Below, one piece after another: positions 1-8,976 of a DNA stretch of 49,938 nucleotides; position 1 is the first letter of the stretch; every line of letters starts with the position of its first letter. The notes below the pieces were generated by a model, which saw only the letters and a program-made list of their open reading frames with translations, made no database searches and was not told the origin of the DNA. This DNA comes from JAWLDV01 sp046537975 (GTDB lineage Bacteria > Desulfobacterota > Desulfobulbia > Desulfobulbales > SURF-16): the NCBI GenBank assembly GCA_046537975.1, contig JBKHJR010000010.1, forward strand, positions 1 through 49,938, in the 5' to 3' direction. The position numbers were made by a program, and so were the translations under genes.

Positions 1-620
1 CTCTTATTCCGGGCAAAAATATAGACTTCGGTATTGGGAAATTTAAACCTGACCACCTTAAGAACGATATGGGCAGAAGCCCCGAAGCCGACCAGGCCCA
101 GTCTCTGACCATCTTTTATGCCGGTCAGGCGCAGGGAGCGGTAGCCTATAGCCCCGGCGCAGAGCAACGGGGCGGCTTTGACATCAGAAAAGTATTCCGG
201 GATACGGTAAACAAACCGGGCCGGTATTTTCATATATTCAGCATAACCGCCATTAACATCCCTGCCCGTGGCCTGAAAGCTGTGGCAGAGATTTTCCCGT
301 CCGGAAAGACAAAGGCTGCAGCGACCACAAGCTGAGTAGATCCAGGCTGCTCCCACCCGGTCGCCACAGTTAAGTCCTGAAACCTGTCTCCCTTTTTGGT
401 GAACAACTCCCACGACTTGATGTCCAGGGATTACCGGCAGAACAGGGGGAGGCGTTCTGTTTTCAATTTCATCCAGTTCAGTATGGCATACTCCACAGGC
501 AGACACCCTGATAAGCACCTCATCTTCATCAGGGCATGGCTCTTCCAACTCCACCAGAGCAAGAGGCTCTCTGTTTTCCAGGATGCTGGGGCATGTTTTT
601 TTTAATAGCTGGGCCCGCAT
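1..620 (-). CDS. Zinc-dependent alcohol dehydrogenase, 3' end cut by window edge
   Basis: This is the N-terminal part of a medium-chain, zinc-binding alcohol dehydrogenase that would interconvert an alcohol and an aldehyde with NAD(P). Reading from the ATG at 620 gives about 206 residues before the window ends. The catalytic-zinc motif CGVCHTE and the following PGHQVVG are present, and the structural-zinc cysteines appear as CGRCSLCLSGRENLC. The start of the Rossmann fold reads GLVGFGASAHIVLKV, which resembles the CAD2/YjgB-like branch of the family. The remaining nucleotide-binding part lies beyond base 1. The gene lies downstream of lpxB on the same strand, with about 240 bases between them, so it may be a separate unit. 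The substrate cannot be told from sequence. Confidence 0.85.
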   Translation of the reverse strand, partial: MRAQLLKKTCPSILENREPLALVELEEPCPDEDEVLIRVSACGVCHTELDEIENRTPPPVLPVIPGHQVVGVVHQKGRQVSGLNCGDRVGAAWIYSACGRCSLCLSGRENLCHSFQATGRDVNGGYAEYMKIPARFVYRIPEYFSDVKAAPLLCAGAIGYRSLRLTGIKDGQRLGLVGFGASAHIVLKVVRFKFPNTEVYIFARNK

Positions 621-729
621 TGCCTGCCAATCCCTATAATTGACTACCGATCCTGCCACTCAATTAAGTATATTTTACATTCCCATCCCCTTTCCGGCAA
701 GAACTCCATATAATAAGCGGCCCTCAAGC

Positions 730-769
730 AAAACCTTTTGGTTTTATTCCAGCCGCCTGACAAACAGGC
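730..769 (-). terminator. Two small hairpins between lpxB and the alcohol dehydrogenase gene
   Basis: Downstream of the lpxB stop codon the minus strand can form a hairpin with arms at 755-759 and 765-769 (GCCTG/CAGGC), followed by a second with arms at 730-735 and 740-745 (AAAACC/GGTTTT). There is no long T tract, so this is a weak candidate for lpxB transcript ending. The rest of 621-857 shows no convincing gene; a 60-codon open frame there has no recognisable features. Confidence 0.25.
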
Positions 770-857
770 AGCCTCTTCAGCCTTTTCCGTCGAAAAAACA
801 AAAATGATTAGTAATGATACTGGCATAAAAGATCAAATAGCATACAGAAGACAGATA

Positions 858-2006
858 TCAGCCCCTTTTTTTGAGCAATTCCAAAGCCAGACGGGCTGCT
901 TTGCAGGAAGCCCCGGGGCCGCCCAACTTATTTCTGACCCCCTCGAGATCGGCGGTCATCTTTTTTCGGGCCGGTTCTCCCGGTCGTAATTTATCCAGGG
1001 CCCCGGCAAGATTATCAGGAACAGCCTCTTCCTGAAGGTATTCAGGGACGACCTCCCGGTCGGCTACCAGGTTGACCAGGGAAGCAAAGGTTACTGTCGC
1101 CATTTTCTTGCCAATGAAGTGAGTGAGAGGAGAGAGCCGATAGGCAACAACCATGGGCACCCCGAGGATGGCAAGCTCCAGAGTGACGGTTCCTGAAGCG
1201 GCAAGGGCCAGATCACAGGCCGCCATCATAGTATAATGATCCTCTTCAATAACCTTGACATCAAGGGAGGTGGAAGCCAGACCCGCTTCTTCCAGACAGG
1301 CTGCGGTCACGGTTGAAGCCCGGGGCAAGACAAAAGAGACCCGGTCATATTTCGAACTAAGTCTCTCTCCGCTTTCCAGAAAAAGCGGAAGCATGGCAGC
1401 GATCTCTTTCCTCCTGCTTCCCGGCAGAATACCGATCAGAAGATTTTCATCCGGGATATCGTGTTCCTGCCGGAATTCCCGGGGAGAGAGGGAGGTTCTG
1501 ACCGTCTCCATCAAAGGATGGCCCACAAAGTGAGCAGGAATGCCGTAACTCTTATAAAATTCTTCCTCAAAAGGCAGGATTACGGCAATCTCGTCTACCA
1601 GCCGGGCTATCTTCTTTGCTCTGCCGCTGCGCCAGGCCCAGACCTGAGGGGGGATATAGTACAAGACAGGGACCCCCAGTTTTTTGGCTTTCCCGGCTAT
1701 CATCAGATTAAAATCAGGAAAATCGATAAGGATAAGAAGATCAGGGGGCCTTTGCTGAAGAGAGTTCAGAAGAAGGTGACGGGCCTTGTAAATAGTCGGC
1801 AGCTGGCTGAAAATCTCTACCAGGCCGACGATGGACATCTCTCTCGCATCCACCTGAGTATCAACCCCGGCCCGGCGCATCTTCTCGCCTCCCATGCCGC
1901 AAAACTCAAGACCCGGCTTAAGCTCCTGCATAGCTGACACAAGCCCGGCGCCGTGCATATCGCCGGAGGCTTCCCCGGCCAGAATCATGATTCCGGGTCC
2001 TTTCAT
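858..2006 (-). CDS. lpxB: Lipid-A-disaccharide synthase
   Basis: LpxB joins UDP-2,3-diacylglucosamine to lipid X (2,3-diacylglucosamine 1-phosphate), forming the beta-1,6-linked disaccharide core of lipid A at the cytoplasmic face of the inner membrane. The 382-residue protein has normal family length. It opens with the family signature ILAGEASGDMHG and later shows YYIPPQVWAWRSGRAKKI, FVGHPL, GILPGSRRKEI and ALAASGTVTLELA, all typical of this GT19 glycosyltransferase. The start lies 4 bases after the stop of the upstream Gfo/Idh-type gene, so the two are almost certainly cotranscribed. Its presence shows that the organism makes lipid A. Confidence 0.96.
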   Translation of the reverse strand: MKGPGIMILAGEASGDMHGAGLVSAMQELKPGLEFCGMGGEKMRRAGVDTQVDAREMSIVGLVEIFSQLPTIYKARHLLLNSLQQRPPDLLILIDFPDFNLMIAGKAKKLGVPVLYYIPPQVWAWRSGRAKKIARLVDEIAVILPFEEEFYKSYGIPAHFVGHPLMETVRTSLSPREFRQEHDIPDENLLIGILPGSRRKEIAAMLPLFLESGERLSSKYDRVSFVLPRASTVTAACLEEAGLASTSLDVKVIEEDHYTMMAACDLALAASGTVTLELAILGVPMVVAYRLSPLTHFIGKKMATVTFASLVNLVADREVVPEYLQEEAVPDNLAGALDKLRPGEPARKKMTADLEGVRNKLGGPGASCKAARLALELLKKRG

Positions 2007-2010
2007 GACA

Positions 2011-2982
2011 CTATTCCCGACAAAGCAGGTCCTTATGATCGCGGCGGTGGGCCCTTATCTGATCTATTATCTGCAGGGCCACTTTCAAGGCTCTTCGCCC
2101 CTCCCGGCCGGAAACCAGAGGGGTCTGACGCAGCCGCACGCATTTTATGAAATGACTCAGCTCATCAGCCAAAGCATCCTGTTCGGTAAAACAGAAATTG
2201 TTAATTTCTTCCGTCGGTATACCATGTTCGGTCAGACCATTTTTCCTTTTGATAACAGTAATCTCCTTGGCGGCATAATTAACCGAAATGGAACTTCCCG
2301 GCTGAAATACGCGGAGGCTGCGGACATTATCCTGATCCACCCTGCTCACAGTCACATTGGCAGTACAGCCGTCTGCGAAAGTAAGCTGAGCATTGGCAAC
2401 ATCCGTATAGTCGGTTACCACGCTGGTTCCGATAGTACGAATCTCCTTTAAGGGATGAAGTGCGATACTGAGGATTATATCTATATCATGAATCATCAGG
2501 TCAAGGATTACATCCACATCAGCTCCCCGGGGATTGAATCGGTGCACCCGCCGGGATTCAACGAAAACCGGACAGGTCAGATAATCTTCCATAGCGACAA
2601 TCGCCGGATTGAAACGCTCCAGATGGCCAACCTGGAGAATAAGACCTTTTGCCTCAGAAATCCTTACCAGTTCATCTGCCTCATCCAGGGTGCGGGTCAT
2701 CGGCTTTTCCAGCATAACATCCACATCTCTTTCGAAGCAGGCCGCGGCTATCTGGTAATGGAGGGAAGTGGGGACCACCACGCTGACTGCATCCACCTGA
2801 TCCAGCAATTCGAGGTAATCGTTGAAAGCGGTGGTATTATACTGGCTGGCTACCGCCTTTGCTGTCTCCATAGAGGCATCTGCGACGCCGATCAGATCAA
2901 CGTCCGCCATGGCCGCATATTTACCTGAATGTATACGGCCCAGATATCCCACGCCGATGACACCGGTTTTAATTTTCTCCAT
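2011..2982 (-). CDS. Gfo/Idh/MocA oxidoreductase paired with lpxB; possible GnnA
   Basis: This is an NAD(P)-dependent sugar oxidoreductase of 323 residues, the usual length. The N-terminal Rossmann motif is GVIGVGYLGRIHSGKY, and the conserved EKP motif appears as LEKPMTRTLDEAD near residue 93. A candidate catalytic pair, DLMIHDIDIIL, follows near residue 165. The gene sits 4 bases upstream of lpxB, an arrangement common in lipid A clusters. GnnA, the UDP-GlcNAc 3-dehydrogenase that begins synthesis of 2,3-diamino lipid A, belongs to this family, so that role is plausible. The partner aminotransferase GnnB is not in the window, and other UDP-sugar oxidations remain possible. Family membership is firm; the substrate is inference. 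Confidence 0.85.
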   Translation of the reverse strand: MEKIKTGVIGVGYLGRIHSGKYAAMADVDLIGVADASMETAKAVASQYNTTAFNDYLELLDQVDAVSVVVPTSLHYQIAAACFERDVDVMLEKPMTRTLDEADELVRISEAKGLILQVGHLERFNPAIVAMEDYLTCPVFVESRRVHRFNPRGADVDVILDLMIHDIDIILSIALHPLKEIRTIGTSVVTDYTDVANAQLTFADGCTANVTVSRVDQDNVRSLRVFQPGSSISVNYAAKEITVIKRKNGLTEHGIPTEEINNFCFTEQDALADELSHFIKCVRLRQTPLVSGREGRRALKVALQIIDQIRAHRRDHKDLLCRE

Positions 2983-3071
2983 GCAAAACTACCTTGGTTG
3001 AATTGGTTATAAGCTATTAGTTCAGTATCTTGATCTCTGCTTCTAAACAGAAAACTGACAAGTAACGATTT

Positions 3072-4631
3072 TCAGGTCAGAAGATGTTCGTCCGATGTAC
3101 GATGATGTCGTCTCAATTTTTCCGGGCGCCAGGGATAAAAAGTGAAAACTATCGCCACTGCTATGGTAAGCATTATCCAGTCTACACCGTAGAGAATAAG
3201 GGCGTCGGTTGAATAGCCGCCATATGGGGAGGCAAGTTCTCCGATTACCGATTTTCCTATAAGAATAAGGAGCAGGAGGGGAGTAACATACCGGACGCAG
3301 ATATCCCAGAAGAAGGGGACCCTCTTACCCCCGGCCCGAGCAATATGGGCCCTGGCATTCTGTACCTTAAGGAGCCATCCCACCAGGAAGCACTCCAGTA
3401 CTCCGGCCATGACCAGACCGTAATTGGTGACAAAATGATCGACGATATCCAGGATTAAAAGCCCTCCTCTGGTGGTGAATATGATACTGCCGGTGAAACC
3501 CAGCAGACAGATTGCACTTACCACTTTTTTGCGGGGCCAGGAGAACTTATCCATAAGGGAACAGGTGAAGGACTCAACCAAAGAAATCCCCGAAGAAAGA
3601 CCGGCTACAAGAAGCACCAGGAAAAAAATGGCACCGAATAGTTCCTGCCCAAAAGGCAGTTGGCGGATAGCCTCGGGATAGACGACAAAGGCAAGCTGCG
3701 GTCCCCCTTTTATTACCTGGTCAAAAGGTACTCCCTTGGCAGAGGCCATGAAACCGACAATCCCGAATACGGCAAATCCGGCGATAAAGGAATAAAGACA
3801 GTTGACCACTGACATCCACAGGGCACTGCCCACCAGATCCGTTTTTCTGGGCAGATAACTGGCATAAGTAATCATTATGCCGAATCCCAGAGAAAGGGTG
3901 AAAAAGATCTGGCCGAAAGCAGCCCCCCAGACGTTCCAGACCGCCGGATCTGAAAAGTTCTTGATGATGTTGATCTTATCCCAGTCCGGTTTTAAGTAAA
4001 ACTCTTTAATGGCCGGGGCTGCCCCTTCCAGAGTAACGGTCCAGCCCACCAGGATAATAGTAAGTATAAACAGAAGAGGCATGAAAAAAGTGCAGGCCTT
4101 TTCTATGCCGTGATTGATTTCCCGGTAACAGATGGCCCAGCAGGTAAACCAGATAAAAAAGGTCGCTGAAATAATAGGAAGCCGAACACCTCCGAGATCC
4201 AGGGGAGAGTCTGTCAGCTGCAGGAAGGACTCAAAGAAAAAACTCTGGGGATCAGGTCCCCAGGAAAGATTGAATGAGAAGAAAAAATAATTGAGACACC
4301 AGCCCATTACTACAGAATAGTAGAGCATTATACCGAATAAAGCAATCACCGGCATCCACCAGCCCACCCATTCCATCTTCCGGTTTACTCTGGCAAAGGC
4401 CAGGGGGGAGGCTCCTCTTTCCCGGTGTCCCAGAACGTACTCCAGAATAAGTAAAGGGATTCCGGCAACTATCAGGGCTATGAAATAGGGAAGAAGGAAG
4501 GCGCCGCCACCGTGTTCAAAGGCGGTATAACTGAAGCGCCATATATTACCAAGCCCTACGGCGGAACCTATTGCAGCAAGCAAAAAACCTAATTTACTTC
4601 CCCATACCGGACGCGACTTTCCCTCCACCAT
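3072..4631 (-). CDS. Sodium:solute symporter of the neurotransmitter (NSS/SNF) family
   Basis: This inner-membrane protein couples sodium entry to uptake of a small solute, usually an amino acid in bacteria (LeuT, TnaT and MhsT are relatives). It has 519 residues and about twelve hydrophobic segments. Transmembrane helix 1 carries the family signature AIGSAVGLGNIWRFSY, where the unwound NIWRF stretch binds sodium and substrate. The following segment GGGAFLLPYF also matches. A GLSSGISLVESF stretch corresponds to helix 8 with sodium site residues. The gene stands alone, with an AT-rich divergent region upstream. The substrate cannot be assigned. Confidence 0.92.
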   Translation of the reverse strand: MVEGKSRPVWGSKLGFLLAAIGSAVGLGNIWRFSYTAFEHGGGAFLLPYFIALIVAGIPLLILEYVLGHRERGASPLAFARVNRKMEWVGWWMPVIALFGIMLYYSVVMGWCLNYFFFSFNLSWGPDPQSFFFESFLQLTDSPLDLGGVRLPIISATFFIWFTCWAICYREINHGIEKACTFFMPLLFILTIILVGWTVTLEGAAPAIKEFYLKPDWDKINIIKNFSDPAVWNVWGAAFGQIFFTLSLGFGIMITYASYLPRKTDLVGSALWMSVVNCLYSFIAGFAVFGIVGFMASAKGVPFDQVIKGGPQLAFVVYPEAIRQLPFGQELFGAIFFLVLLVAGLSSGISLVESFTCSLMDKFSWPRKKVVSAICLLGFTGSIIFTTRGGLLILDIVDHFVTNYGLVMAGVLECFLVGWLLKVQNARAHIARAGGKRVPFFWDICVRYVTPLLLLILIGKSVIGELASPYGGYSTDALILYGVDWIMLTIAVAIVFTFYPWRPEKLRRHHRTSDEHLLT

Positions 4632-4774
4632 CTATAAAACCGCCTTTATGAGTTAATTGGTTCAAAGGACAGTCACAAGAGTGCCCTTGCCCAGTCTCCT
4701 GTTTAAGGATTGTTAGTTTCTGTTTTTCGGTTTACAGTTTATCCTACCGTTGGCTACTGATAATAATTCCGCAA

Positions 4775-4802
4775 AGTTTATATAAAAAAAAATCTTTGTC
4801 AA
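4775..4802 (-). promoter_or_regulatory. Candidate sigma70 promoter for the NSS transporter
   Basis: On the minus strand TTGACA lies at 4802-4797 and TAAACT at 4780-4775, 16 bases apart. The spacer includes a run of nine T. The predicted transcript would start about 140 bases before the transporter ATG. The -35 matches consensus fully, the -10 in four of six positions. Confidence 0.35.
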
Positions 4803-4917
4803 CTAAGTTGCATTTTATTAACTTTACTGGTTTGATTTATTCGAATGATTGATCGGACGTTTTTTTGAAGTACTCTTTTATTATATCTCTAATAAAATCC
4901 CACAAGGGAACCTAACA

Positions 4918-5772
4918 ATGGCATCAATAGAATCCAAGTATACAGAAAATGTAAAAAATCTGGTACCCAGACCTAATATTGCCCTGGAAGTACTTAACAT
5001 GGCTCATAATCTTGAATGCCACTTCCCGACCCTGGCTGCCAAAATTGAAAAAGATCCCAATCTTACCGCCAATATGATGCGCCTGGCCAACTCTGCTTAC
5101 TTCGGTCTTAACAGCAGTTTTTCCTCGATTCACGAGATCCTGATAAGGCTCGGTCTGGAAACCGTACAGATTCTGGCAATTACCGGTGCAGCCTCCGGAT
5201 TGCTGAGTTCACCACAGCAGGCCTACAATCTTAAACCCGAGGACTTATGGTATCACTCCTATGCCACTGCGATCCTCGCCAGAATAATCTGCAGATATTC
5301 AGGCGTTGAGGATAAAAATTCAGCTTATACCGCAGCCCTGCTTCATGATATCGGCAAGGTGTTGCTGAACCGGCCTCTTCAGATAGCAATATCCGACCTG
5401 GATTCTGACAAGAAAAAAGAATTCAGCAGTGAAATAGTGCTGGAAGAAAATCTTCTGGGAACAAATCATGCCAGAGTCGGCCGGGAACTCCTTAAGAAAT
5501 GGCGCCTGCCGGAGAATATCATTGAGGCGGTGGGCAGCCACCATACATCTCCTGAAAAACATGGAGAAAACGGCATCAAGATGGCGGTATTCCTGGCTAA
5601 CTACCTGGTGGGCAGCATCGGTATCTATTCCATATCAGAAGAAGATTATCCCACATTCAACATGGAAGAGCTTCTCGAGAGAGAGGAATCAATAAACTAT
5701 CCGGATGAATTATACAATAATATGGAAGAAATAATCGACGAATTCTTTAATGATCTGCACTGCACGGCATAG
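4918..5772 (+). CDS. HDOD domain signalling protein
   Basis: HDOD proteins are regulatory relatives of HD phosphohydrolases found in bacterial signalling and motility networks; their biochemical output is mostly unknown. The frame is open from 4849, but I chose the ATG at 4918 because AAGGGA stands 8 bases before it, giving 284 residues. The HDOD core covers roughly residues 15-210, with NMMRLANSAYFGLNSSFSSI near the start and LLHDIGKVL in the middle. The HD pair is kept here, whereas many HDOD proteins have lost it. A later HATSPE-like stretch (VGSHHTSPEKH) supplies more histidines. There is no receiver or GGDEF domain attached. It is transcribed alone, divergently from the NSS transporter. 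A second HDOD gene lies at 26923-27789. Confidence 0.85.
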   Translation: MASIESKYTENVKNLVPRPNIALEVLNMAHNLECHFPTLAAKIEKDPNLTANMMRLANSAYFGLNSSFSSIHEILIRLGLETVQILAITGAASGLLSSPQQAYNLKPEDLWYHSYATAILARIICRYSGVEDKNSAYTAALLHDIGKVLLNRPLQIAISDLDSDKKKEFSSEIVLEENLLGTNHARVGRELLKKWRLPENIIEAVGSHHTSPEKHGENGIKMAVFLANYLVGSIGIYSISEEDYPTFNMEELLEREESINYPDELYNNMEEIIDEFFNDLHCTA

Positions 5773-5872
5773 GCCTTCCGCTGCCGGTGGATGCTTCGAC
5801 ACTGTCCTTACCACAGACTGAAGGTACAGTCATGAATAACTCGGTCATTTTACCTTTTACCATAACGTTCCC

Positions 5873-6541
5873 TTAGATACGGTCGTCAAAAGATGGCCGA
5901 ACAGACCGGGTAAGCCTCTGTCGGAACTCCCTGCCCGTTATTTCCCGGGCTCCAAGCCGCATCAGGTGCTCGGTTTTCATCTGGCAATCAATCATATCAA
6001 AATTCCAGTCCTGCAGCCACCGGGCCAGATGGGCCAGAGCCACCTTGGAACTGTCGGAAACAAGACTGAACATTGACTCGCCAAAAAAAACCTTGCCGAG
6101 GCACACCCCGTAAAGACCACCAACCAGTTCCCCCTTCTGCCAGCTTTCCACAGAATAAACATAACCGGTTTCATAAAGCCGCTGATACGCCTCTATCATT
6201 TCTTCCCCGATCCAGGTACCGACTTGCCCCCGTCGGGGAGTGGAAGCACATGCCTTGATCACTTCCGGAAACGAGGTGTTAAAAGTCACTTGAAAAACAC
6301 CCTGCCGGATAGTTCTGGCCAGCCTTCCAGGCACATGCATACCTGCCGGTTCCAGAATCAGCCGGGGATCAGGGGACCACCAGAGAATCGGATCTCCGGG
6401 ACCGTACCAGGGAAAAATTCCCCTGGAATAGGCAAGAACAAGCCTCTCTACGCTCAGATCTCCTCCCACAGCCAGCAGACCCTCTTCACTGGCAAGTTCG
6501 GGTGGAGGAAATATCAAATTATCGGTCAGCTGAAAGATCAA
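5873..6541 (-). CDS. aat: Leucyl/phenylalanyl-tRNA--protein transferase
   Basis: Aat moves leucine or phenylalanine from aminoacyl-tRNA to the N-terminal Arg or Lys of proteins, making them substrates for ClpS/ClpAP under the N-end rule. The 222-residue length is normal. Family motifs include LLAVGGDLSVERL, AYSRGIFPWY, ILWWSPDPR, SVESWQKGELVGGLYGV, GKVFFGESMFS and DCQMKTEHLMRLGA. Its ATG overlaps the stop of the upstream histidine kinase in an ATGA arrangement, so translation is probably coupled and both genes are on one transcript. No other N-end-rule gene is in the window. Confidence 0.96.
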   Translation of the reverse strand: MIFQLTDNLIFPPPELASEEGLLAVGGDLSVERLVLAYSRGIFPWYGPGDPILWWSPDPRLILEPAGMHVPGRLARTIRQGVFQVTFNTSFPEVIKACASTPRRGQVGTWIGEEMIEAYQRLYETGYVYSVESWQKGELVGGLYGVCLGKVFFGESMFSLVSDSSKVALAHLARWLQDWNFDMIDCQMKTEHLMRLGAREITGREFRQRLTRSVRPSFDDRI

Positions 6542-8556
6542 GGGCGTCCAAGAACGTTTTTTAATTTACTTATAAGATCTGAAGGGATGATCGGTTTGGC
6601 CAAATAATTCACTCCGGCCTTAAGCTCCCCTCCCTCAACAATAATATTATCAGTATAACCGGACATGAAAATGATCTTGATTTCAGGATGGAGGGAGGAT
6701 AACTGCTCAGCCAGCTTGCGGCCATCCATATCAGTCATTATAAGGTCGGTCAACAGTAAAGCCGGAGGTTCCTCCATCTCCCGGCAGATATTCAGTGCTT
6801 CCTCTCCGCTTCCGGCTTCCAAAAGTTCGAATCCCAGAGGCCGCAAGATGTCCAGGACAAGTTTCCTAATGGCAGACTCATCATCAACCACCAGGATCTT
6901 TTCTTTGCCCTGCAGGGTAACAGCGGTCTGCTCGCTTTGCCCGTATTCCTCAGCCTCTCCAGCCGTTTCCCGGAACATGATTTTGAAAGTGGTCCCCTTC
7001 CCGGGCTCACTGTAGACAAAGACATGTCCTCCGTGCTGCTTGACAATCCCGTGGACCGTGGCCAACCCCAGGCCGGTGCCTTTACCTGTGGGTTTGGTGG
7101 TAAAGAAGGGATCGAATATATTTGGCTGGTCTTCTTTTAAGATTCCTTCACCGGTATCAGTAATAATAAGAGCGGCATAAGGACCGGGAGTAATTCCTTC
7201 ATGCCGGTTGGCATATTCCTCATCGATTGTTATCCTACCGCTTTCGATATACAGACTGCCTCCTTGAGGCATGGCATCCCGGGCATTAATCGTCAGATTC
7301 ATTAAAATCTGCTCAATCTGACCAGGGTCGGCCTTGATATTACCGAGTCCTGGCTGCAAATTCAGCTCAAGATTTATATCCTCGCCAATAAGCCGGCTGA
7401 GGACCCTGGTAATATTCTCTATAATCTGGTTGAGATCAACAACCTGCAGTTCCAGAGCCTGTTTACGGCTGAAGGCCAGAAGCTGCCTGGTAAGAGTGGT
7501 CGCCTTTTCCCCGGCCTCATGGATGGCTTCAAGCTCCTTTTTACTCTTCTCCATGTCCGGGATTTCGCCTTCGGCTATATCCATCAGCATCAAATCGCTA
7601 TAGCCCATAATAGTGCTGAGCAGATTATTGAAGTCATGGGCTATACCGCTGGTCAACCTGCCCACCGCCTCCATCTTCTGGGCCTGGACCAGTTGAGCTT
7701 CCAGGCTCTTACGGTCTGTAATGTCACGGATAGTCTCAACTCCGGCCACAATATTACCGTAAGCGTCTCTGACCGGACTGGCAGAGACCTCCATATGAAT
7801 CACTCCGTTCTCCGTAGTGGCGCTGGTCTCCCGTCTGCGCACCTGGCCGTCGGCAAAGCACTTGACCAGCAGGCAGCCCTCACATATCCCTGTTCTGTTC
7901 TGGTAGGCCCTATAACAGTACTCGCCGAGATGATCTCCCTGCTTCCGGCGGTGGACATGATTTTGATAAAGGATCTTGAAATTGGTATCCTGAACAGTAA
8001 GGCCGTCCCCCAAGGCAGCCAAGATGCCCTCTAATTTATTTTTTTCTTCAATAAGATTATCCTCTATCCGCCGCCGCTCCCTTATATCCCGGGCTATGCC
8101 AACCACAAAACTCTCAGAGTCACGCTCAATCAGTTTAGTATTTATCTCGACCGGAAAAGTATCTCCACTCCGGGTCTGATGAAGACTTTCCAAAATTACG
8201 GATTTCTCTGCCTTAAGTTGCTGAATATGACTTTGCCAGTCCTCTGGAGTCTTGATATTACAATCAACGTCAAACACATCCATGTTCAGGAGCTCCTCGC
8301 GACTGTAACCCAATAACTTACAGGCCTGCTTGTTGACTTCCAGAAAACGGCCGGCAGCCGGATCAACCATGTAAACAGCATCATTGGAGGCATCGATCAG
8401 GTCACCAAAGAACTGCGCCTCATGCAAATGTTCCGTCATCTCCCGGTTCTGTCGGCGAAGTTCCTCCACCTCTTTTTCCAGCTGATCATAGGGGCGTTGG
8501 TTATTTTTTCTTGCCAAAGCACTCAGAGGATTTACAGCCTCCAACAATTTCTTCAT
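6538..8556 (-). CDS. PAS hybrid histidine kinase with C-terminal receiver
   Basis: This 672-residue cytoplasmic sensor has no obvious membrane segment. A short coiled coil (about residues 20-48) leads into PAS 1 (about 50-165) and PAS 2 (about 170-285). PAS 2 contains four cysteines spaced C-x10-C-x2-C-x4-C (residues 214, 225, 228, 233), which could bind a metal or sense redox state. The HisKA helix carries GIAHDFNN with phospho-acceptor His307. The ATPase domain shows NLTINARDAM (N box), DTGEGI (G1) and GKGTGLGLATVHGIV (G2). The C-terminal receiver begins KILVVDDE and has acceptor Asp604 and Lys654. No output domain or separate regulator is adjacent, and the stop overlaps aat. The signal is unknown. 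Confidence 0.93.
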   Translation of the reverse strand: MKKLLEAVNPLSALARKNNQRPYDQLEKEVEELRRQNREMTEHLHEAQFFGDLIDASNDAVYMVDPAAGRFLEVNKQACKLLGYSREELLNMDVFDVDCNIKTPEDWQSHIQQLKAEKSVILESLHQTRSGDTFPVEINTKLIERDSESFVVGIARDIRERRRIEDNLIEEKNKLEGILAALGDGLTVQDTNFKILYQNHVHRRKQGDHLGEYCYRAYQNRTGICEGCLLVKCFADGQVRRRETSATTENGVIHMEVSASPVRDAYGNIVAGVETIRDITDRKSLEAQLVQAQKMEAVGRLTSGIAHDFNNLLSTIMGYSDLMLMDIAEGEIPDMEKSKKELEAIHEAGEKATTLTRQLLAFSRKQALELQVVDLNQIIENITRVLSRLIGEDINLELNLQPGLGNIKADPGQIEQILMNLTINARDAMPQGGSLYIESGRITIDEEYANRHEGITPGPYAALIITDTGEGILKEDQPNIFDPFFTTKPTGKGTGLGLATVHGIVKQHGGHVFVYSEPGKGTTFKIMFRETAGEAEEYGQSEQTAVTLQGKEKILVVDDESAIRKLVLDILRPLGFELLEAGSGEEALNICREMEEPPALLLTDLIMTDMDGRKLAEQLSSLHPEIKIIFMSGYTDNIIVEGGELKAGVNYLAKPIIPSDLISKLKNVLGRP

Positions 8557-8976
8557 CCTGACTCTCTATTTTACTGTTTCTGATATTAAAGCCTTATACA
8601 AAAAGCCTTATATAATCATAGAAAAGCTAACATGTTTAAAATCTTAAGTCTATATCCCTTAATAGCTGATAGTAAATAAGGACCTTCCACTTCAGTGGAA
8701 TTAACCAAATCAGCTTGATATATCAGCCGCTATAAATAGTTATCCCAATTACCATCATAATTAATATAATTCGGTAAAGGATTAAATCCAGCTTGTTTTG
8801 ATTATATTAACAATATAATATAAAAAACACCTCACTCGTAATTCCTGAATTTCTGATTCCGCACCGGCTATAAATCCAAATAATAGACTTTTAAATTTAA
8901 AGGTGTAAGTGTTAGAATAAAATCACTAATAATAAAATAGACGGAGCTGAAAATCAAATCAAACGCTGAAACAATC
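8557..8976. other. AT-rich divergent region between the kinase and dnaE
   Basis: This 420-base stretch has no convincing gene. An 11-base direct repeat AAAGCCTTATA occurs at 8588-8598 and 8602-8612, one 14-base step apart, about 30-55 bases upstream of the kinase start. A short inverted repeat TTCCACT-TC-AGTGGAA lies at 8685-8700. A perfect TATAAT occurs on the plus strand at 8814-8819 with TTGTTT 15 bases upstream (8793-8798), a weak promoter candidate for dnaE. I see no good Shine-Dalgarno directly before the dnaE ATG. Confidence 0.5.

Noticed and set aside
644..826. Sixty-codon minus-strand open frame between lpxB and the alcohol dehydrogenase
   Set aside because: No recognisable domain or good Shine-Dalgarno, and it overlaps small hairpins.
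1461..2451. Plus-strand open frames opposite lpxB and the Gfo/Idh gene
   Set aside because: They are shadows of two well-supported minus-strand genes.
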